DNA of 64,000 nucleotides from 40CM-2-70-7 sp035631315 (GCA_035631315.1 DASQIZ010000115.1:13505-77504); one strand, 5' to 3'. Positions 42,973 through 51,992 are shown, numbered from the stretch's first letter. Notes: a model not told the origin generated them from the letters alone. Made by a program: numbers and translations.

Positions 42973-42981
42973 CAATTGTTT
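42957..42981. promoter_or_regulatory. Operator palindrome, probably for the TetR-family regulator
   Basis: Arms AAACAGTTGT (42957-42966) and ACAATTGTTT (42972-42981) are inverted repeats with one mismatch around TTTAT. They cover the promoter -10 box in front of the efflux operon whose last regulatory gene encodes a TetR protein. Size and position are typical for a TetR dimer site. Confidence 0.7.
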
Positions 42982-42998
42982 CAATAACTCGGGACCTC

Positions 42999-43937
42999 AT
43001 GAAGCGCGCCATCCGCATCACCCTCGCCGTCCTCGTCTTGGGCCTGATCGCCTACTTCGTGTTCAAGGGAAGCCCAAAAGAGCTCACTCTCACCGGCATC
43101 GTCACCACGAACGACGTGGTGGTGAGCCCGCAGGTCGCCGGTCAGGTGACGAAGCTCCTGGTCTCCGAAGGCGACTCAGTGAGCCAGAACCAGCTCCTCG
43201 CCGTGCTCTCGCCGGCCGAGTTGCAGGCGGACCAGCGGTACTACGCGCAGAGCGCGACGGCACTCGCGGCCCAGGCCGCGGCCGGCGCCGCCGACCTCGC
43301 CGTCGCCGAAGCCCAGGACTCCTCGGCGGCAGCCGACCTCTCGAATACGAAGCTGGTCCGCGACCGGGTGATCTCCCTCTTTAAGGAAGGGGGCGTCACC
43401 CAGCAGCAGGCCGACTCCGCCAACACCGCGCTGACCATGTCCCAGGCTCGGAAGGACGCGGCCGACCGGCAGGTGGCCTCGAAGCGGCAGGCACTGGTGG
43501 CAGCGCAGGCCCAGCAGGAAGCGGCTCGCGCACAGACTGCCAAGGCCGATGTGCGGCTCTCCTACTCGGAGCTCCGCGCGCCCCTTGCCGGGATCGTCGA
43601 CGTCCGCGCCGCGCAGCTCGGCGAAGTGGTGCTGGCCGGCCAACCAGTCCTGACGCTCATCGACCCCGACTCGCTCTGGGTCCGTGCCGACGTCGAGGAG
43701 TCGTACATCGATCGCGTGCGCATCGGGGATTCACTCACGGTCCGGCTCCCCTCGGACGCCACCCGCACCGGCACCGTGTACTACCGCGGTGTGGACGCCG
43801 GCTTCGCCACGCAGCGCGACGTCAGCCGCACCAAGCGGGACATCAAGACCTTCGAGATCAGGCTTCGCGTCCCGAACACCGATCGGCGTCTGGCCGTCGG
43901 CATGACCGCTTACGTCCTTCTGCCACTCAGGAAATGA
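42999..43937 (+). CDS. HlyD-family membrane fusion protein (YbhG-like)
   Basis: A 312-residue adaptor: N-terminal membrane anchor (ITLAVLVLGLIAYFVF), lipoyl half (VVVSPQVAGQVTKLLVSEGD), a long alanine/glutamine-rich coiled-coil hairpin (about 75-190), second lipoyl half with YSELRAPLAGIVDVR and a beta-barrel. Layout and operon order (adaptor, ATPase, permease, TetR) correspond to E. coli YbhG of the CecR-controlled ybhGFSR exporter, here with only one permease. ATG overlap with the next gene (ATGA) couples translation. Confidence 0.88.
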   Translation: MKRAIRITLAVLVLGLIAYFVFKGSPKELTLTGIVTTNDVVVSPQVAGQVTKLLVSEGDSVSQNQLLAVLSPAELQADQRYYAQSATALAAQAAAGAADLAVAEAQDSSAAADLSNTKLVRDRVISLFKEGGVTQQQADSANTALTMSQARKDAADRQVASKRQALVAAQAQQEAARAQTAKADVRLSYSELRAPLAGIVDVRAAQLGEVVLAGQPVLTLIDPDSLWVRADVEESYIDRVRIGDSLTVRLPSDATRTGTVYYRGVDAGFATQRDVSRTKRDIKTFEIRLRVPNTDRRLAVGMTAYVLLPLRK

Positions 43938-44935
43938 GCGCCCCCAAGCCGGCGATCGAAGTCCGGGAGATCACGAAGAAGTTCGGGGACTTCACCGCGG
44001 TGGATCACCTGAGCTTCTCGGTGGAAGAGGGAGAGATCTTCGGGCTCCTGGGGCCGAATGGCGCCGGGAAGTCCACGCTCATCCGGATGCTCACGACCCT
44101 CCTGAGCGTCAGTGAAGGATCGGCGTTGGTGGGCGGTTTCGACATCGCGACGCAGCCGAATGACGTCCGCCGGGTGATCGGCGTGATCCCGCAGGCCATG
44201 ACGACCGACACCGAGCTTTCCGCCGAAGAGAACCTCCTCATCTTCGCCAAGCTCTACGGCGTTCCCCGGGAACGCCGGGCCAAGCTGATCGCCGATCTCC
44301 TCGCCGCGGTGGAGCTGACGCAGTGGGCCGACAAGCCGGTGAAGAACTTTTCGGGCGGCATGCGGCGCCGAGTGGAGATCGCCCGCGGGCTCGTGCATGA
44401 GCCCCGGATTCTCTTTCTCGACGAGCCCACGACCGGCCTCGACCCGGTATCCCGGACGGCGGTCTGGGAAATGCTCCGGAAGATCAAGACCGATCATCAC
44501 CTCACGGTCCTGCTCACGACGCACTACATGGATGAGGCCGATCAGCTCTGCGACCGCATCGCCATCGTCGATCATGGACACCTGATGGCGCTCGATTCGC
44601 CGCTCAAGCTCAAGACCGCGATTTCGGGGACCAACACGGTGGACGCGTCCTTCCTGGGTGCTCCGGCCGATTGGCGCCAGCAGCTCGCGGCGCTTCCGGG
44701 AGCCAAGACGGTGTCGGGGGATGGCAACGTGTTCCGGGTCGTGACCGAAGACGCGCCCGCGACCACCGGAGCGCTGCTCGCGCATGCCGCGACGGCCGGC
44801 GTCTCCGTACACTCGCTGTCCATCGAAGGCACCACGCTGGACGACGTCTTCGTGCACTTCACAGGCCACGAATTGCGCGATGCCCTTCAGGAACAGTCCC
44901 CCGCTGAAAAGCGGCAGTTCATCAGGAACCGTTGA
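43934..44935 (+). CDS. ABC transporter ATP-binding protein (YbhF-like half)
   Basis: A 333-residue ATPase: Walker A GPNGAGKST, signature FSGGMRRRVEIARGL, Walker B ILFLDEPTTGLD, H-loop TTHYMDEADQ, and the C-terminal extension of DrrA/CcmA-type exporters. It is half the length of E. coli YbhF, which is a fused double ATPase. Overlaps the permease gene start (TGATG). Confidence 0.92.
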   Translation: MSAPKPAIEVREITKKFGDFTAVDHLSFSVEEGEIFGLLGPNGAGKSTLIRMLTTLLSVSEGSALVGGFDIATQPNDVRRVIGVIPQAMTTDTELSAEENLLIFAKLYGVPRERRAKLIADLLAAVELTQWADKPVKNFSGGMRRRVEIARGLVHEPRILFLDEPTTGLDPVSRTAVWEMLRKIKTDHHLTVLLTTHYMDEADQLCDRIAIVDHGHLMALDSPLKLKTAISGTNTVDASFLGAPADWRQQLAALPGAKTVSGDGNVFRVVTEDAPATTGALLAHAATAGVSVHSLSIEGTTLDDVFVHFTGHELRDALQEQSPAEKRQFIRNR

Positions 44936-46047
44936 TGTACAGAATCCTGGCCCTCATCGAGCGCGAAATGCGGCGGTTCCGCCGGAACCCCGTCCTGATC
45001 ATGGTTTCTCTCATCTTCCCGCTGGTGCAGCTCGTGATCCTGGGCTACGCCTTCGGTGGGAACGTGAAGCATCTCAAGCTCGCGGTCGTGGACGAGGACC
45101 AGGCCATTCCGGCGGTCCGCCTCCGGGAGCTCGCAGGCGCTATCGCGAACAACGCGCAGACCTTTGAAACCATCCCCTACGGGGACCGCGGGACAGCGAT
45201 GACCGCCCTTCGCAACGGGAAGGTGAACGGGGTCCTGACCATCCCGCCCGGATTCTCGCGCCGGGTGTTGCAGAAGGACGACCCACGCGTCGCCCTGATC
45301 GAAGACAATACCGACAACTTCGTCGCCGCGACCCTCGGCTCCACGCTCGCCGGCATGGTCTCCGCGTACAACCAGCCGGTGGCGACCCCGGCGCTTCCGC
45401 AGAACCCGACGCTCGACGTGGTGGAGCTGTACCCCTACGTCCCGTACATCCAGTACCTGCTCCCCGGCTCGATCGTGATGTCGATCTTCATGATGGTAAT
45501 GATCGGGGGCGGGATCATCTTCATCGACGACAAGGCCCGGGGCCTGCACGAGGGCTACCTGGTCACGCCGATCACCCGGTTCGAGCTGATCGCCGGATTC
45601 AATATCTCCGGCGCCATCAAGGCGGTGCTCGCGGGCTCGGTGCTCATGGTGCTGGGAACGCTGATCGCCGGGATTCCGAATCCCTTCGAGCCGCTCCGGA
45701 TGATGAAGCTGTTCGTCGTCATCGTAACGTCCGCGGTCGCCCTCGTGAGCATGATGTTTCTGCTCATGGTCCGGATGTCGGACCCCCTGCTGCCGCGCGC
45801 GATCTTCGGCGTGCTCAACACGCTGCTCTTCTTCCCATCGGGCGCCGTCTATCCCCAGCAGGCATTCCCGGGCTGGATGCGGGTGATCGCCGTCGCGGAT
45901 CCGTTCACTTACTCGGTGCGCGCGCTCAAGGCCATCGCGCTGAAGGACGTAGGCTTCGGCGCCATCGCCGGCGACCTCGCGTTCCTCGTGATTTTCGCGA
46001 CGGTCACCATGACGCTCGCCACCTTGCTCTTCAAACGGGAACTGTGA
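44935..46047 (+). CDS. ABC-2 type permease (YhhJ/YbhS-like)
   Basis: A 370-residue permease: N-terminal helix (NPVLIMVSLIFPLVQLVILG), a long periplasmic domain (about 45-175), then five helices including IVMSIFMMVMIGGGIIFIDD and AIFGVLNTLLFFPSGAVYP. The ATG at 44935 overlaps the previous stop; a TTG one codon earlier is possible. With the adaptor and ATPase it should export small hydrophobic compounds (inference from family). Confidence 0.9.
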   Translation: MYRILALIEREMRRFRRNPVLIMVSLIFPLVQLVILGYAFGGNVKHLKLAVVDEDQAIPAVRLRELAGAIANNAQTFETIPYGDRGTAMTALRNGKVNGVLTIPPGFSRRVLQKDDPRVALIEDNTDNFVAATLGSTLAGMVSAYNQPVATPALPQNPTLDVVELYPYVPYIQYLLPGSIVMSIFMMVMIGGGIIFIDDKARGLHEGYLVTPITRFELIAGFNISGAIKAVLAGSVLMVLGTLIAGIPNPFEPLRMMKLFVVIVTSAVALVSMMFLLMVRMSDPLLPRAIFGVLNTLLFFPSGAVYPQQAFPGWMRVIAVADPFTYSVRALKAIALKDVGFGAIAGDLAFLVIFATVTMTLATLLFKREL

Positions 46048-46688
46048 CCCCTCCCCAGGACCCGACGAGGGAGCGCCTCGTGGAGGCGGCCTCACGACTC
46101 TTCGGTCGGGAGGGCTTCCGGCAGGTGACGGTGCGGGACATTTGTCAGGCCGCGAAGGCCAACGTGGCCGCGGTGAACTATTACTTCGGCGACAAGATGG
46201 GTCTCTACATGGAAGTGGTGGACCGCGCCATCGCCGTGATGCGGGGGACCACTGTCGCGGCACAGGAAGGGTCCCAGGGGCTCTCACCCGCAGAAAAGCT
46301 CCGCCACTACATCCGCACGTACCTCAGCGCCCTCATGCAGAGCCCGGACGCCACCACCTGGATTCACGGCATCATGAACCAGGAGATGAATGAGCCGACC
46401 AAGGCGGCAGCCAAGATCGCGCGGGAGGCGATCAGGCCGCGGGTCGAGTTTCTGGGCGGAATCCTCGCCGGGATTCTGCGATGCGATGTATCTGACCCGC
46501 GCATCCCCCGGTGCGCCGTCGCGGTGCAGAGCCATTGCCTGTGGTATGGGCGCCAGCCGCAGACCAGCGTTTTCCGTAGAGCCGCGTTCCCGGAGTGGCC
46601 CGAGGAGGCCACCACCAGGCTCGAGGGACTGGCCGATTTCATTGCGGAATTCTCACTGGCGGGGGTGGAGGCGCAGCGTTCCATTTAG
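46044..46688 (+). CDS. TetR/AcrR-family regulator with CecR/CerR-type C-terminal domain
   Basis: A 214-residue repressor. N-terminal helix-turn-helix: TRERLVEAASRLFGREGFRQ, then VTVRDICQAAKANVAAVNYY with the FGDKMGLY turn. The C-terminal ligand domain (about 90-205) resembles the DUF1956 domain of CecR (YbiH). GTG start overlaps the permease stop (GTGA). As last regulatory gene of the exporter operon it probably represses the promoter at 42943 through the palindrome at 42957-42981. Confidence 0.9.
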   Translation: MTPPQDPTRERLVEAASRLFGREGFRQVTVRDICQAAKANVAAVNYYFGDKMGLYMEVVDRAIAVMRGTTVAAQEGSQGLSPAEKLRHYIRTYLSALMQSPDATTWIHGIMNQEMNEPTKAAAKIAREAIRPRVEFLGGILAGILRCDVSDPRIPRCAVAVQSHCLWYGRQPQTSVFRRAAFPEWPEEATTRLEGLADFIAEFSLAGVEAQRSI

Positions 46689-46691
46689 GGT

Positions 46692-47189
46692 ATGCGGATC
46701 GCCCTGATCGTCATCGGTGTGGTAGTCGGACTGGTTGCCATCGTCGCACTCATCGGGGCCTTGCTCCCCGTGAAGCACCAGGTGACCCGCGAAGCGACCT
46801 TCAAGATCTCCCCCGACAAGCTCTTCGCTCTGATCAGCTCCCCAATGGACTTTCCCAGGTGGCGTACCGGCGTGAAGAGCGTCGAGATGCTGCCGTCGGG
46901 CGGGGGCCTGCCCAAATGGACTGAAGTCTCATCCGACGGAACCATCACCTACGCGGTGACGCAATCGGTTGCGGGCGTCCAGCTGGTCACCACCATCGCC
47001 GACCGGAGTCTGCCCTTCGGCGGGAGCTGGACTTACGTGCTCGCCCCGGCGGGCTCGGACTCGACCACCCTGCGGATCACGGAGGATGGCGAGGTCTACA
47101 ATGTCATCTTCCGCTTCATGTCCCGGTTCGTGTTCGGTCACACGAGCGGGATCGAGCGGTATCTCAAGGACGTGCAGCAGCGCGCCTGA
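46692..47189 (+). CDS. SRPBCC-domain membrane-anchored protein
   Basis: A 165-residue protein with an N-terminal membrane helix (IALIVIGVVVGLVAIVALIG) and a START/polyketide-cyclase-like domain (REATFKISPDKLFALISSPM to the long C-terminal helix SGIERYLKDVQQ). Three bp after the TetR gene, so part of the exporter operon. Its last 26 bp overlap the convergent quinoprotein gene. Ligand unknown. Confidence 0.85.
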   Translation: MRIALIVIGVVVGLVAIVALIGALLPVKHQVTREATFKISPDKLFALISSPMDFPRWRTGVKSVEMLPSGGGLPKWTEVSSDGTITYAVTQSVAGVQLVTTIADRSLPFGGSWTYVLAPAGSDSTTLRITEDGEVYNVIFRFMSRFVFGHTSGIERYLKDVQQRA

Positions 47190-49362
47190 ACGAGAAGGTC
47201 CCCGGTTCGTCGTGGTCACTGCAATTCGAGTGCACCGTCAACGTGCCGACGAGCAAACTCCCCTCATTCGCCTCCATCCCGCCGCCCGTGATCTCGCCGC
47301 CGCACGACTTGGCCGGATAGGTGAATACCAGGCGCCAGGTCAAGATGGTGCCGAGGTGGTGGACGCTCAGGGGTCCAGTAATGGCGCCCTTCCCGACGTT
47401 CGCCTCTCCCGTGAGCGAGTCTCCGGCGGAGCTCAGCGAGAAGGTCGTCGGGAACCGCTCGTGATCTTCGATGCGGAGGTCGCCCGTCCAGGGTCCCACG
47501 ACATCGTGCGACGTGTCCTCCACCTGGGGGGCATCGAGCGTAAAAGCGTAGACGTAGTCGCCGAGCAGGGGCGGGCCGATGTGCAGGCGGTCATGGCCGC
47601 CGGCGGCGATCACCACATACTGACGCCCGCCCACCGAGTACGTCATGGGAAGCGCATGGCCATTCGCGGCGAGGGGCATGCCCCAGAGGGTCTCGCCGGT
47701 CGAGAGGTTCACGGCACGAAGATGACCGTCGAGGGAGGCCGCGACGAACGCGAGCCCGCCTTTGGTGAGCAAGACGCCGCCCAGGGACGGCGATCCCGTC
47801 TTGAGGCTGTCCAATCCGGGAATCTCGCCGAGCGGCACGCGCCACTTGGTGCGGCCATGGGTGAGGTCGAATCCCACCAACTCACCCCAGGGCGGAGGCG
47901 TGCAGGGTGCGCCATTCGGGCTGAGCATGTTCTGGCGCATGGAAACGTACGGCGTCCCGCGCTGCGAGCCGAATTCCGTGTCGGGGTGCCGCTTGCGGAC
48001 CGCGTCCGCCGAGTCGCGCGGGATCAAGGTCACGACCATCGCGATCTGATTGAGCGGGGCGACCATCAGCCCGTCCGCCTCGTCGATCGAAATGCCCGAC
48101 CAGTTGAATCCGCCCACATGTCCCGGGAAGTGAATGGATCCTTGCAACGAGGACGGCGTGAAGATCCCCTGATACCGCAGTGAGTCCATCCACGCCTGAC
48201 AGAACGCTTTGCCCTCTGCCGTTACTCCGAACGCCGACGGAAGGCTCTCCGCCACGAACCGATAGGCGGAAGGCGGGAAGGGCTGAGTCGGGGAGGACTG
48301 CTCTCCCGGGATGTCCGACCGGGGAACGCGTCGCTCCTCGACTGGGACCAAGGGCTTTCCGCTCCGGCGATCGAGGATGAACAAGTGGCCCATCTTGGTG
48401 GCGACGGCGAGGGCTGGATACGAGCGGCCATTCTTGTGGAGCGTGAATGCGACCGGTTGCGCCGGCACGTCGTAGTCCCAGAGGTCGTGATGCACTACCT
48501 GGAAGGACCAGACGACCTTTCCCGTGGATGCCCTGATCGCGACCACGGAGTTGGCGTAGCGATCCTCGCCGGCGCGATTGACGCCGTAGAAATCCGGTGA
48601 CTCGCTGCCGACCGGCACAAACACGAGATCGCGTGACGGATCGGTTGAAATGATGCTCCAGGCGTTCGCAGCGCCATTCTTGGGACCTGCGGGCACCGGA
48701 TCAAAGCTCCACCGCAACGCACCCGTCCGCGCATCGAACGCCCGCACCACGCCACTCGGCGCATTCGCCCGCACGTTGTCCGAGATGGACGACCCGACGA
48801 CGAGGAGATCGCCGATCACGGCGGGTGGCGACGTCACTTCGTATTCGCCGGGGTAGGCCGGGGGGTTCACGATGCCCTTCGCCAAGTCGACCGTCCCTGA
48901 GTCCCCGAAGGTCCGGATCGGCTTTCCAGTCACGGCATCGAGAGCGATGAGGCGCGCGTCGACGGTGGCAAGGTAGACTCGGCCTCCCTTGGCATCGTGC
49001 CAGTACGAGACTCCGCGGTTCGCGAAGTCTCCGTAGTCGCGGGTCAGGTCGACGCGAGCGTCGTACGTCCACCGTTCCGCGCCCGTCGTCGGATCGAGTG
49101 CCGAGACGCGGCCGATGGGAGTCGAGACGTAGAGCAGGCCATTCACGAAGAGCGGTGTGTCCTCGAAGCGGCTGCTCATGTGCATCAGGTCGCCGGTGCG
49201 GTACACCCAGGCGAGCTTGAGCCGGGTGACATTGGTGGTGTCGATCTGCGAGAGGGGCGAGAACCGTGACCCACCCGCGTCGTGGCCGTAGGCCGTCCAG
49301 TCGGTCTGCGCCTGCGCGGATACCAGCGAGGGCAGGAGTACGAGCGCGGTCAGGATTCTCAT
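47164..49362 (-). CDS. PQQ-dependent quinoprotein dehydrogenase with C-terminal extension
   Basis: A 732-residue exported propeller: signal peptide MRILTALVLLPSLVSAQA, then glucose/quinate-dehydrogenase-type blades (LKLAWVYRTGDLM, SVVAIRASTGKVVWSFQVVH followed by HDLWDYDVP, CTPPPWGELVGFD, SLGGVLLTKGGLAFVAASLD). The membrane-helix region of glucose dehydrogenase and haem sites are absent, so a separate electron acceptor is needed. After the last blade (about residue 615) comes an extra beta domain of about 110 residues with two cysteines (SCGGEITGGG, HSNCSDHDE). The start at 49362 overlaps the queF stop by 4 bp. Confidence 0.88.
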   Translation of the reverse strand: MRILTALVLLPSLVSAQAQTDWTAYGHDAGGSRFSPLSQIDTTNVTRLKLAWVYRTGDLMHMSSRFEDTPLFVNGLLYVSTPIGRVSALDPTTGAERWTYDARVDLTRDYGDFANRGVSYWHDAKGGRVYLATVDARLIALDAVTGKPIRTFGDSGTVDLAKGIVNPPAYPGEYEVTSPPAVIGDLLVVGSSISDNVRANAPSGVVRAFDARTGALRWSFDPVPAGPKNGAANAWSIISTDPSRDLVFVPVGSESPDFYGVNRAGEDRYANSVVAIRASTGKVVWSFQVVHHDLWDYDVPAQPVAFTLHKNGRSYPALAVATKMGHLFILDRRSGKPLVPVEERRVPRSDIPGEQSSPTQPFPPSAYRFVAESLPSAFGVTAEGKAFCQAWMDSLRYQGIFTPSSLQGSIHFPGHVGGFNWSGISIDEADGLMVAPLNQIAMVVTLIPRDSADAVRKRHPDTEFGSQRGTPYVSMRQNMLSPNGAPCTPPPWGELVGFDLTHGRTKWRVPLGEIPGLDSLKTGSPSLGGVLLTKGGLAFVAASLDGHLRAVNLSTGETLWGMPLAANGHALPMTYSVGGRQYVVIAAGGHDRLHIGPPLLGDYVYAFTLDAPQVEDTSHDVVGPWTGDLRIEDHERFPTTFSLSSAGDSLTGEANVGKGAITGPLSVHHLGTILTWRLVFTYPAKSCGGEITGGGMEANEGSLLVGTLTVHSNCSDHDEPGTFSFRRAAARP

Positions 49363-49757
49363 CGTCTGCCCCGTTCCGCCCGCGCGACGAGCGCGATCCC
49401 ACCCCGGACGTTCTGGTGAACATCCACCGCGACCCACTTCGGCTCGATGGCGTAGACGACGTCATCGGCGATCTGCGCCGCGAGCGTTTCACAGAAGCTC
49501 CCCACGTCCCGGAAGCTCCAGAGGTAGTACTTCACGGCTTTGGACTCGAGGCACTTCGCGTCGGGGACGTAGGTGATCACGACGTGTCCGAAGTCCGGCT
49601 GTCCGGTCTTGGGGCAGATGGACGTGAACTCCATCGCCTCGAGCGAGACTTCCTGGACATTGGGCGCCGGGAACGCCTCGGCCTTCAGGACCTCGCGGGC
49701 CTGATCGGGATTTTCGGGCCTCGGCAGGGGGCCTTTAGGCGGCAGCTTCTGGGGCAT
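49359..49757 (-). CDS. queF: NADPH-dependent 7-cyano-7-deazaguanine reductase
   Basis: Reduces the nitrile preQ0 to the amine preQ1 with two NADPH, in queuosine tRNA biosynthesis. A 132-residue unimodular (type I, B. subtilis-like) enzyme: nucleophile Cys48 in FTSICPKTGQPDFG with Asp55 following, and the NADPH motif ESKAVKYYLWSFRD. It is divergent from queC with 49 bp between the starts. ATG at 49757; the longer frame to 49871 overlaps queC. No preQ1 riboswitch is visible in the short gap. Confidence 0.95.
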   Translation of the reverse strand: MPQKLPPKGPLPRPENPDQAREVLKAEAFPAPNVQEVSLEAMEFTSICPKTGQPDFGHVVITYVPDAKCLESKAVKYYLWSFRDVGSFCETLAAQIADDVVYAIEPKWVAVDVHQNVRGGIALVARAERGRR

Positions 49758-49806
49758 GTGGTTCCTCCAGCCCGAAATCGAACCGCCAATGCGATATTCC
49801 TCAACC

Positions 49807-50484
49807 ATGTCAAAGGCCGTCGTGCTCCTGTCGGGCGGAATGGACTCCGCCACCACGCTCGCCATCGCCAAGCGTGGGGGATTCGACTGTCTGGCCCTCT
49901 CCTTCTCTTATGGTCAGCGCCACGCGCTCGAGCTTGAGGCGGCGAAGCGTGTGGCGAAGCAGTTCGGCGCCCGCCACGAAACGGCGACGATCGACCTGCG
50001 AGCCATGGGGGGATCGGCCCTGACAGCCGACATCCCGGTGCCCAAAGACCGTCCCCTCAACGAGATGGGCACGGACATCCCGGTCACATATGTCCCGGCC
50101 CGGAACACGATTTTCCTCTCGTTGGCCCTTGGGTGGGCCGAGGTGACGGAGGCCCGGGACATCTTTCTGGGCGTGAACGCGCTCGATTACTCCGGGTATC
50201 CGGACTGCCGGCCCGAGTACATCGCGGCATTCGAGCAGATGGCGAATCTGGGGACCAAGGCGGGAGTGGAGGGGAAGGGGTTTTCGGTGCACACCCCGCT
50301 GATTCGGATGACCAAGAAAGCAATCGTGGCCAAGGGGATCGAGTTGGGTGTCGATTTCGGCATGACCGTCAGCTGCTACGATCCGGCCCCCGGTCCGTTG
50401 GCCTGCGGCCGCTGCGACGCGTGTCTGCTGCGGCTCAAGGCATTCGAGGAGCTGGGCCGGAAGGACCCGGCGGCCTACCGATGA
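49807..50484 (+). CDS. queC: 7-cyano-7-deazaguanine (preQ0) synthase
   Basis: Converts 7-carboxy-7-deazaguanine to preQ0 using ATP and ammonia. A 225-residue enzyme with the PP-loop SGGMDSAT near the N-terminus and the zinc-binding cysteine cluster SCYDPAPGPLACGRCDACLL near the end. The ATG at 49807 directly precedes the PP-loop strand. GATATT (49793-49798) lies 8 nt upstream with no ribosome site, a leaderless-type arrangement. It overlaps queE by 4 bp. Confidence 0.95.
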   Translation: MSKAVVLLSGGMDSATTLAIAKRGGFDCLALSFSYGQRHALELEAAKRVAKQFGARHETATIDLRAMGGSALTADIPVPKDRPLNEMGTDIPVTYVPARNTIFLSLALGWAEVTEARDIFLGVNALDYSGYPDCRPEYIAAFEQMANLGTKAGVEGKGFSVHTPLIRMTKKAIVAKGIELGVDFGMTVSCYDPAPGPLACGRCDACLLRLKAFEELGRKDPAAYR

Positions 50485-51113
50485 GTTACGCGGTCAAAGA
50501 GATCTTCTATACGCTGCAGGGCGAGGGCGCGAACAGCGGCCGCCCCGCGGTGTTCCTGCGGTTCGCCGGATGCAATCTCTGGACGGGACGGGAGAAGGAC
50601 CGGCAGAACGCCATCTGCCGGTTCTGCGATACGGAGTTCGTCGGCACTGATGGTCCGGGGGGCGGGTCGTTCGCCACTGCGGAGTCCCTCGCGGCCGCGG
50701 TGACCTCGGCCTGGCAAGGCGAGGCGACGCTCAAGCTCGTGGTCTGCACCGGAGGAGAGCCACTGCTCCAGCTCGACGAACCCCTCATCGAGGCGTTGCA
50801 CCGGGCGCGCTTCACGGTCGCGATCGAGACCAACGGCACGCAGCTCGTTCCCCGCGGAGTCGACTGGGTGTGCGTGAGCCCGAAGGCAGAGGCGGAGTTG
50901 ATCGTGAAGGCGGGGGACGAGCTGAAGCTGGTGTATCCCCAGGAAGGTGGCGACCCTGACCGGTACGACGACCTCGCGTTCAAGCACTTCTATCTCCAGC
51001 CCATGGACGGCCCGGACCGGGAGTGGAATACCAAGCTCGCGATGGCGTACTGCCTCGCGCACCCCCGCTGGCGCCTGAGCCTGCAGACTCACAAGTATCT
51101 GGGGATTCCCTGA
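50481..51113 (+). CDS. queE: 7-carboxy-7-deazaguanine synthase (radical SAM)
   Basis: Rearranges 6-carboxy-tetrahydropterin to 7-carboxy-7-deazaguanine. A 210-residue radical-SAM enzyme with YTLQGEGANSGRPAVFLRFA and a CX14CX2C cluster motif (AGCNLW to ICRFCDTEF) instead of CX3CX2C. That extended form is known from the Burkholderia multivorans-type QueE. CTGGEPLLQ is the SAM-binding GGEP motif. ATG overlaps the queC stop (ATGA). Confidence 0.95.
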   Translation: MSYAVKEIFYTLQGEGANSGRPAVFLRFAGCNLWTGREKDRQNAICRFCDTEFVGTDGPGGGSFATAESLAAAVTSAWQGEATLKLVVCTGGEPLLQLDEPLIEALHRARFTVAIETNGTQLVPRGVDWVCVSPKAEAELIVKAGDELKLVYPQEGGDPDRYDDLAFKHFYLQPMDGPDREWNTKLAMAYCLAHPRWRLSLQTHKYLGIP

Positions 51114-51114
51114 C

Positions 51115-51477
51115 GTGGAGATCTTCAAGGAGTTCACCTTCGAGGCCGCGCATCACCTCCCCAACGTCCCGCCGGCGCACCCGTGTGCGCGTGTGCACGG
51201 GCACTCGTTCACGCTGCGGGTGTCGGTGCGGGGGCCGCTCGATGCCAAGGCCGGGTGGGTCGTGGACTTCGCAGGACTTGTCGACGTCGCGGCGCCGATG
51301 ATCGCCGAGCTCGACCATCACGACTTGAACGGAATCCCGGGGCTCGAGAATCCCACGACGGAGCTGCTGGCGCGCTGGGTCTGGCGGCGGCTCAAGCCTC
51401 AGCTCCCTGGACTCTCATACATCGAGCTTCGGGAGACTGCGACGACAGGATGTCGTTACGCTGGTGAGGACGACTAG
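51115..51477 (+). CDS. queD: 6-carboxy-5,6,7,8-tetrahydropterin synthase
   Basis: First dedicated step of the queuosine branch from 7,8-dihydroneopterin triphosphate. A 120-residue PTPS-fold protein with zinc ligands His14, His28 and His30 (AAHHLP, VHGHSF), catalytic Cys24 (AHPCARVHG) and the later LDHHDLN and ELRETATTG motifs. GTG start one base after the queE stop. The gene before it in the pathway (folE) is not in the window. Stop shares a CTAG with the convergent gene. Confidence 0.95.
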   Translation: MEIFKEFTFEAAHHLPNVPPAHPCARVHGHSFTLRVSVRGPLDAKAGWVVDFAGLVDVAAPMIAELDHHDLNGIPGLENPTTELLARWVWRRLKPQLPGLSYIELRETATTGCRYAGEDD

Positions 51478-51977
51478 GCAGGCTTCGCCGTAGCCAGCTC
51501 GCCGATCGGGAGCGTGCCCACCGCGGTGTTCTGACCGGTAACGATCCGCCGGTGGTAGTCGATCTGGCCGAGGTGGTAGGTGAGATGGGTGACGAGGTGG
51601 AGTAGCGCATCTCCGACGGTCAGTTGCTGCCCGCCGATCGGTTGTCCGAACGGCCTGCCCAGGTCCGCTTCTGTGACGTGTCCCAATCCCTTCTGCATCG
51701 CCGCGAACGCGGCCTCGATTTCCGTGAGTACTTCGGCGCGCGGCACATCCTTCCGCGCGAACTCAGCGTTGCGGTCCCGGATGTAGCCGCTGGACCCCAG
51801 CACCGCGCCGATGAAGTAGCGCACGTTGCCGGCGAGGTGCAGCGCCAGGTTGCCGCCGGAGTTACTGATCCCGGGCACGACCTTCCACATGTCCCGTTCA
51901 TCAGGGTAGGCGGCTATCTCACGTTTCAGGGACTTCAGATCGCGGGCGTAGGCGGCGGCGAACCAGGCGGGGTTCAT
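51474..51977 (-). CDS. DinB-family four-helix protein
   Basis: A 167-residue DinB/YfiT-like protein with a likely metal triad of histidines: NLALHLAGNVRYFIG, LLHLVTHLTYHLGQIDYHRR. Members of this fold include thiol-dependent transferases; the function here is unknown. It converges on queD with shared CTAG stop bases. Upstream is the tandem octamer repeat at 51993-52016. Confidence 0.85.
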   Translation of the reverse strand: MNPAWFAAAYARDLKSLKREIAAYPDERDMWKVVPGISNSGGNLALHLAGNVRYFIGAVLGSSGYIRDRNAEFARKDVPRAEVLTEIEAAFAAMQKGLGHVTEADLGRPFGQPIGGQQLTVGDALLHLVTHLTYHLGQIDYHRRIVTGQNTAVGTLPIGELATAKPA

Positions 51978-51992
51978 AGGGAAATACTAGCC

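Noticed and set aside
49758..49806. preQ1 riboswitch between queF and queC
   Set aside because: The gap is only 49 bp and contains no C-rich/A-rich pseudoknot pattern of the known preQ1 classes.
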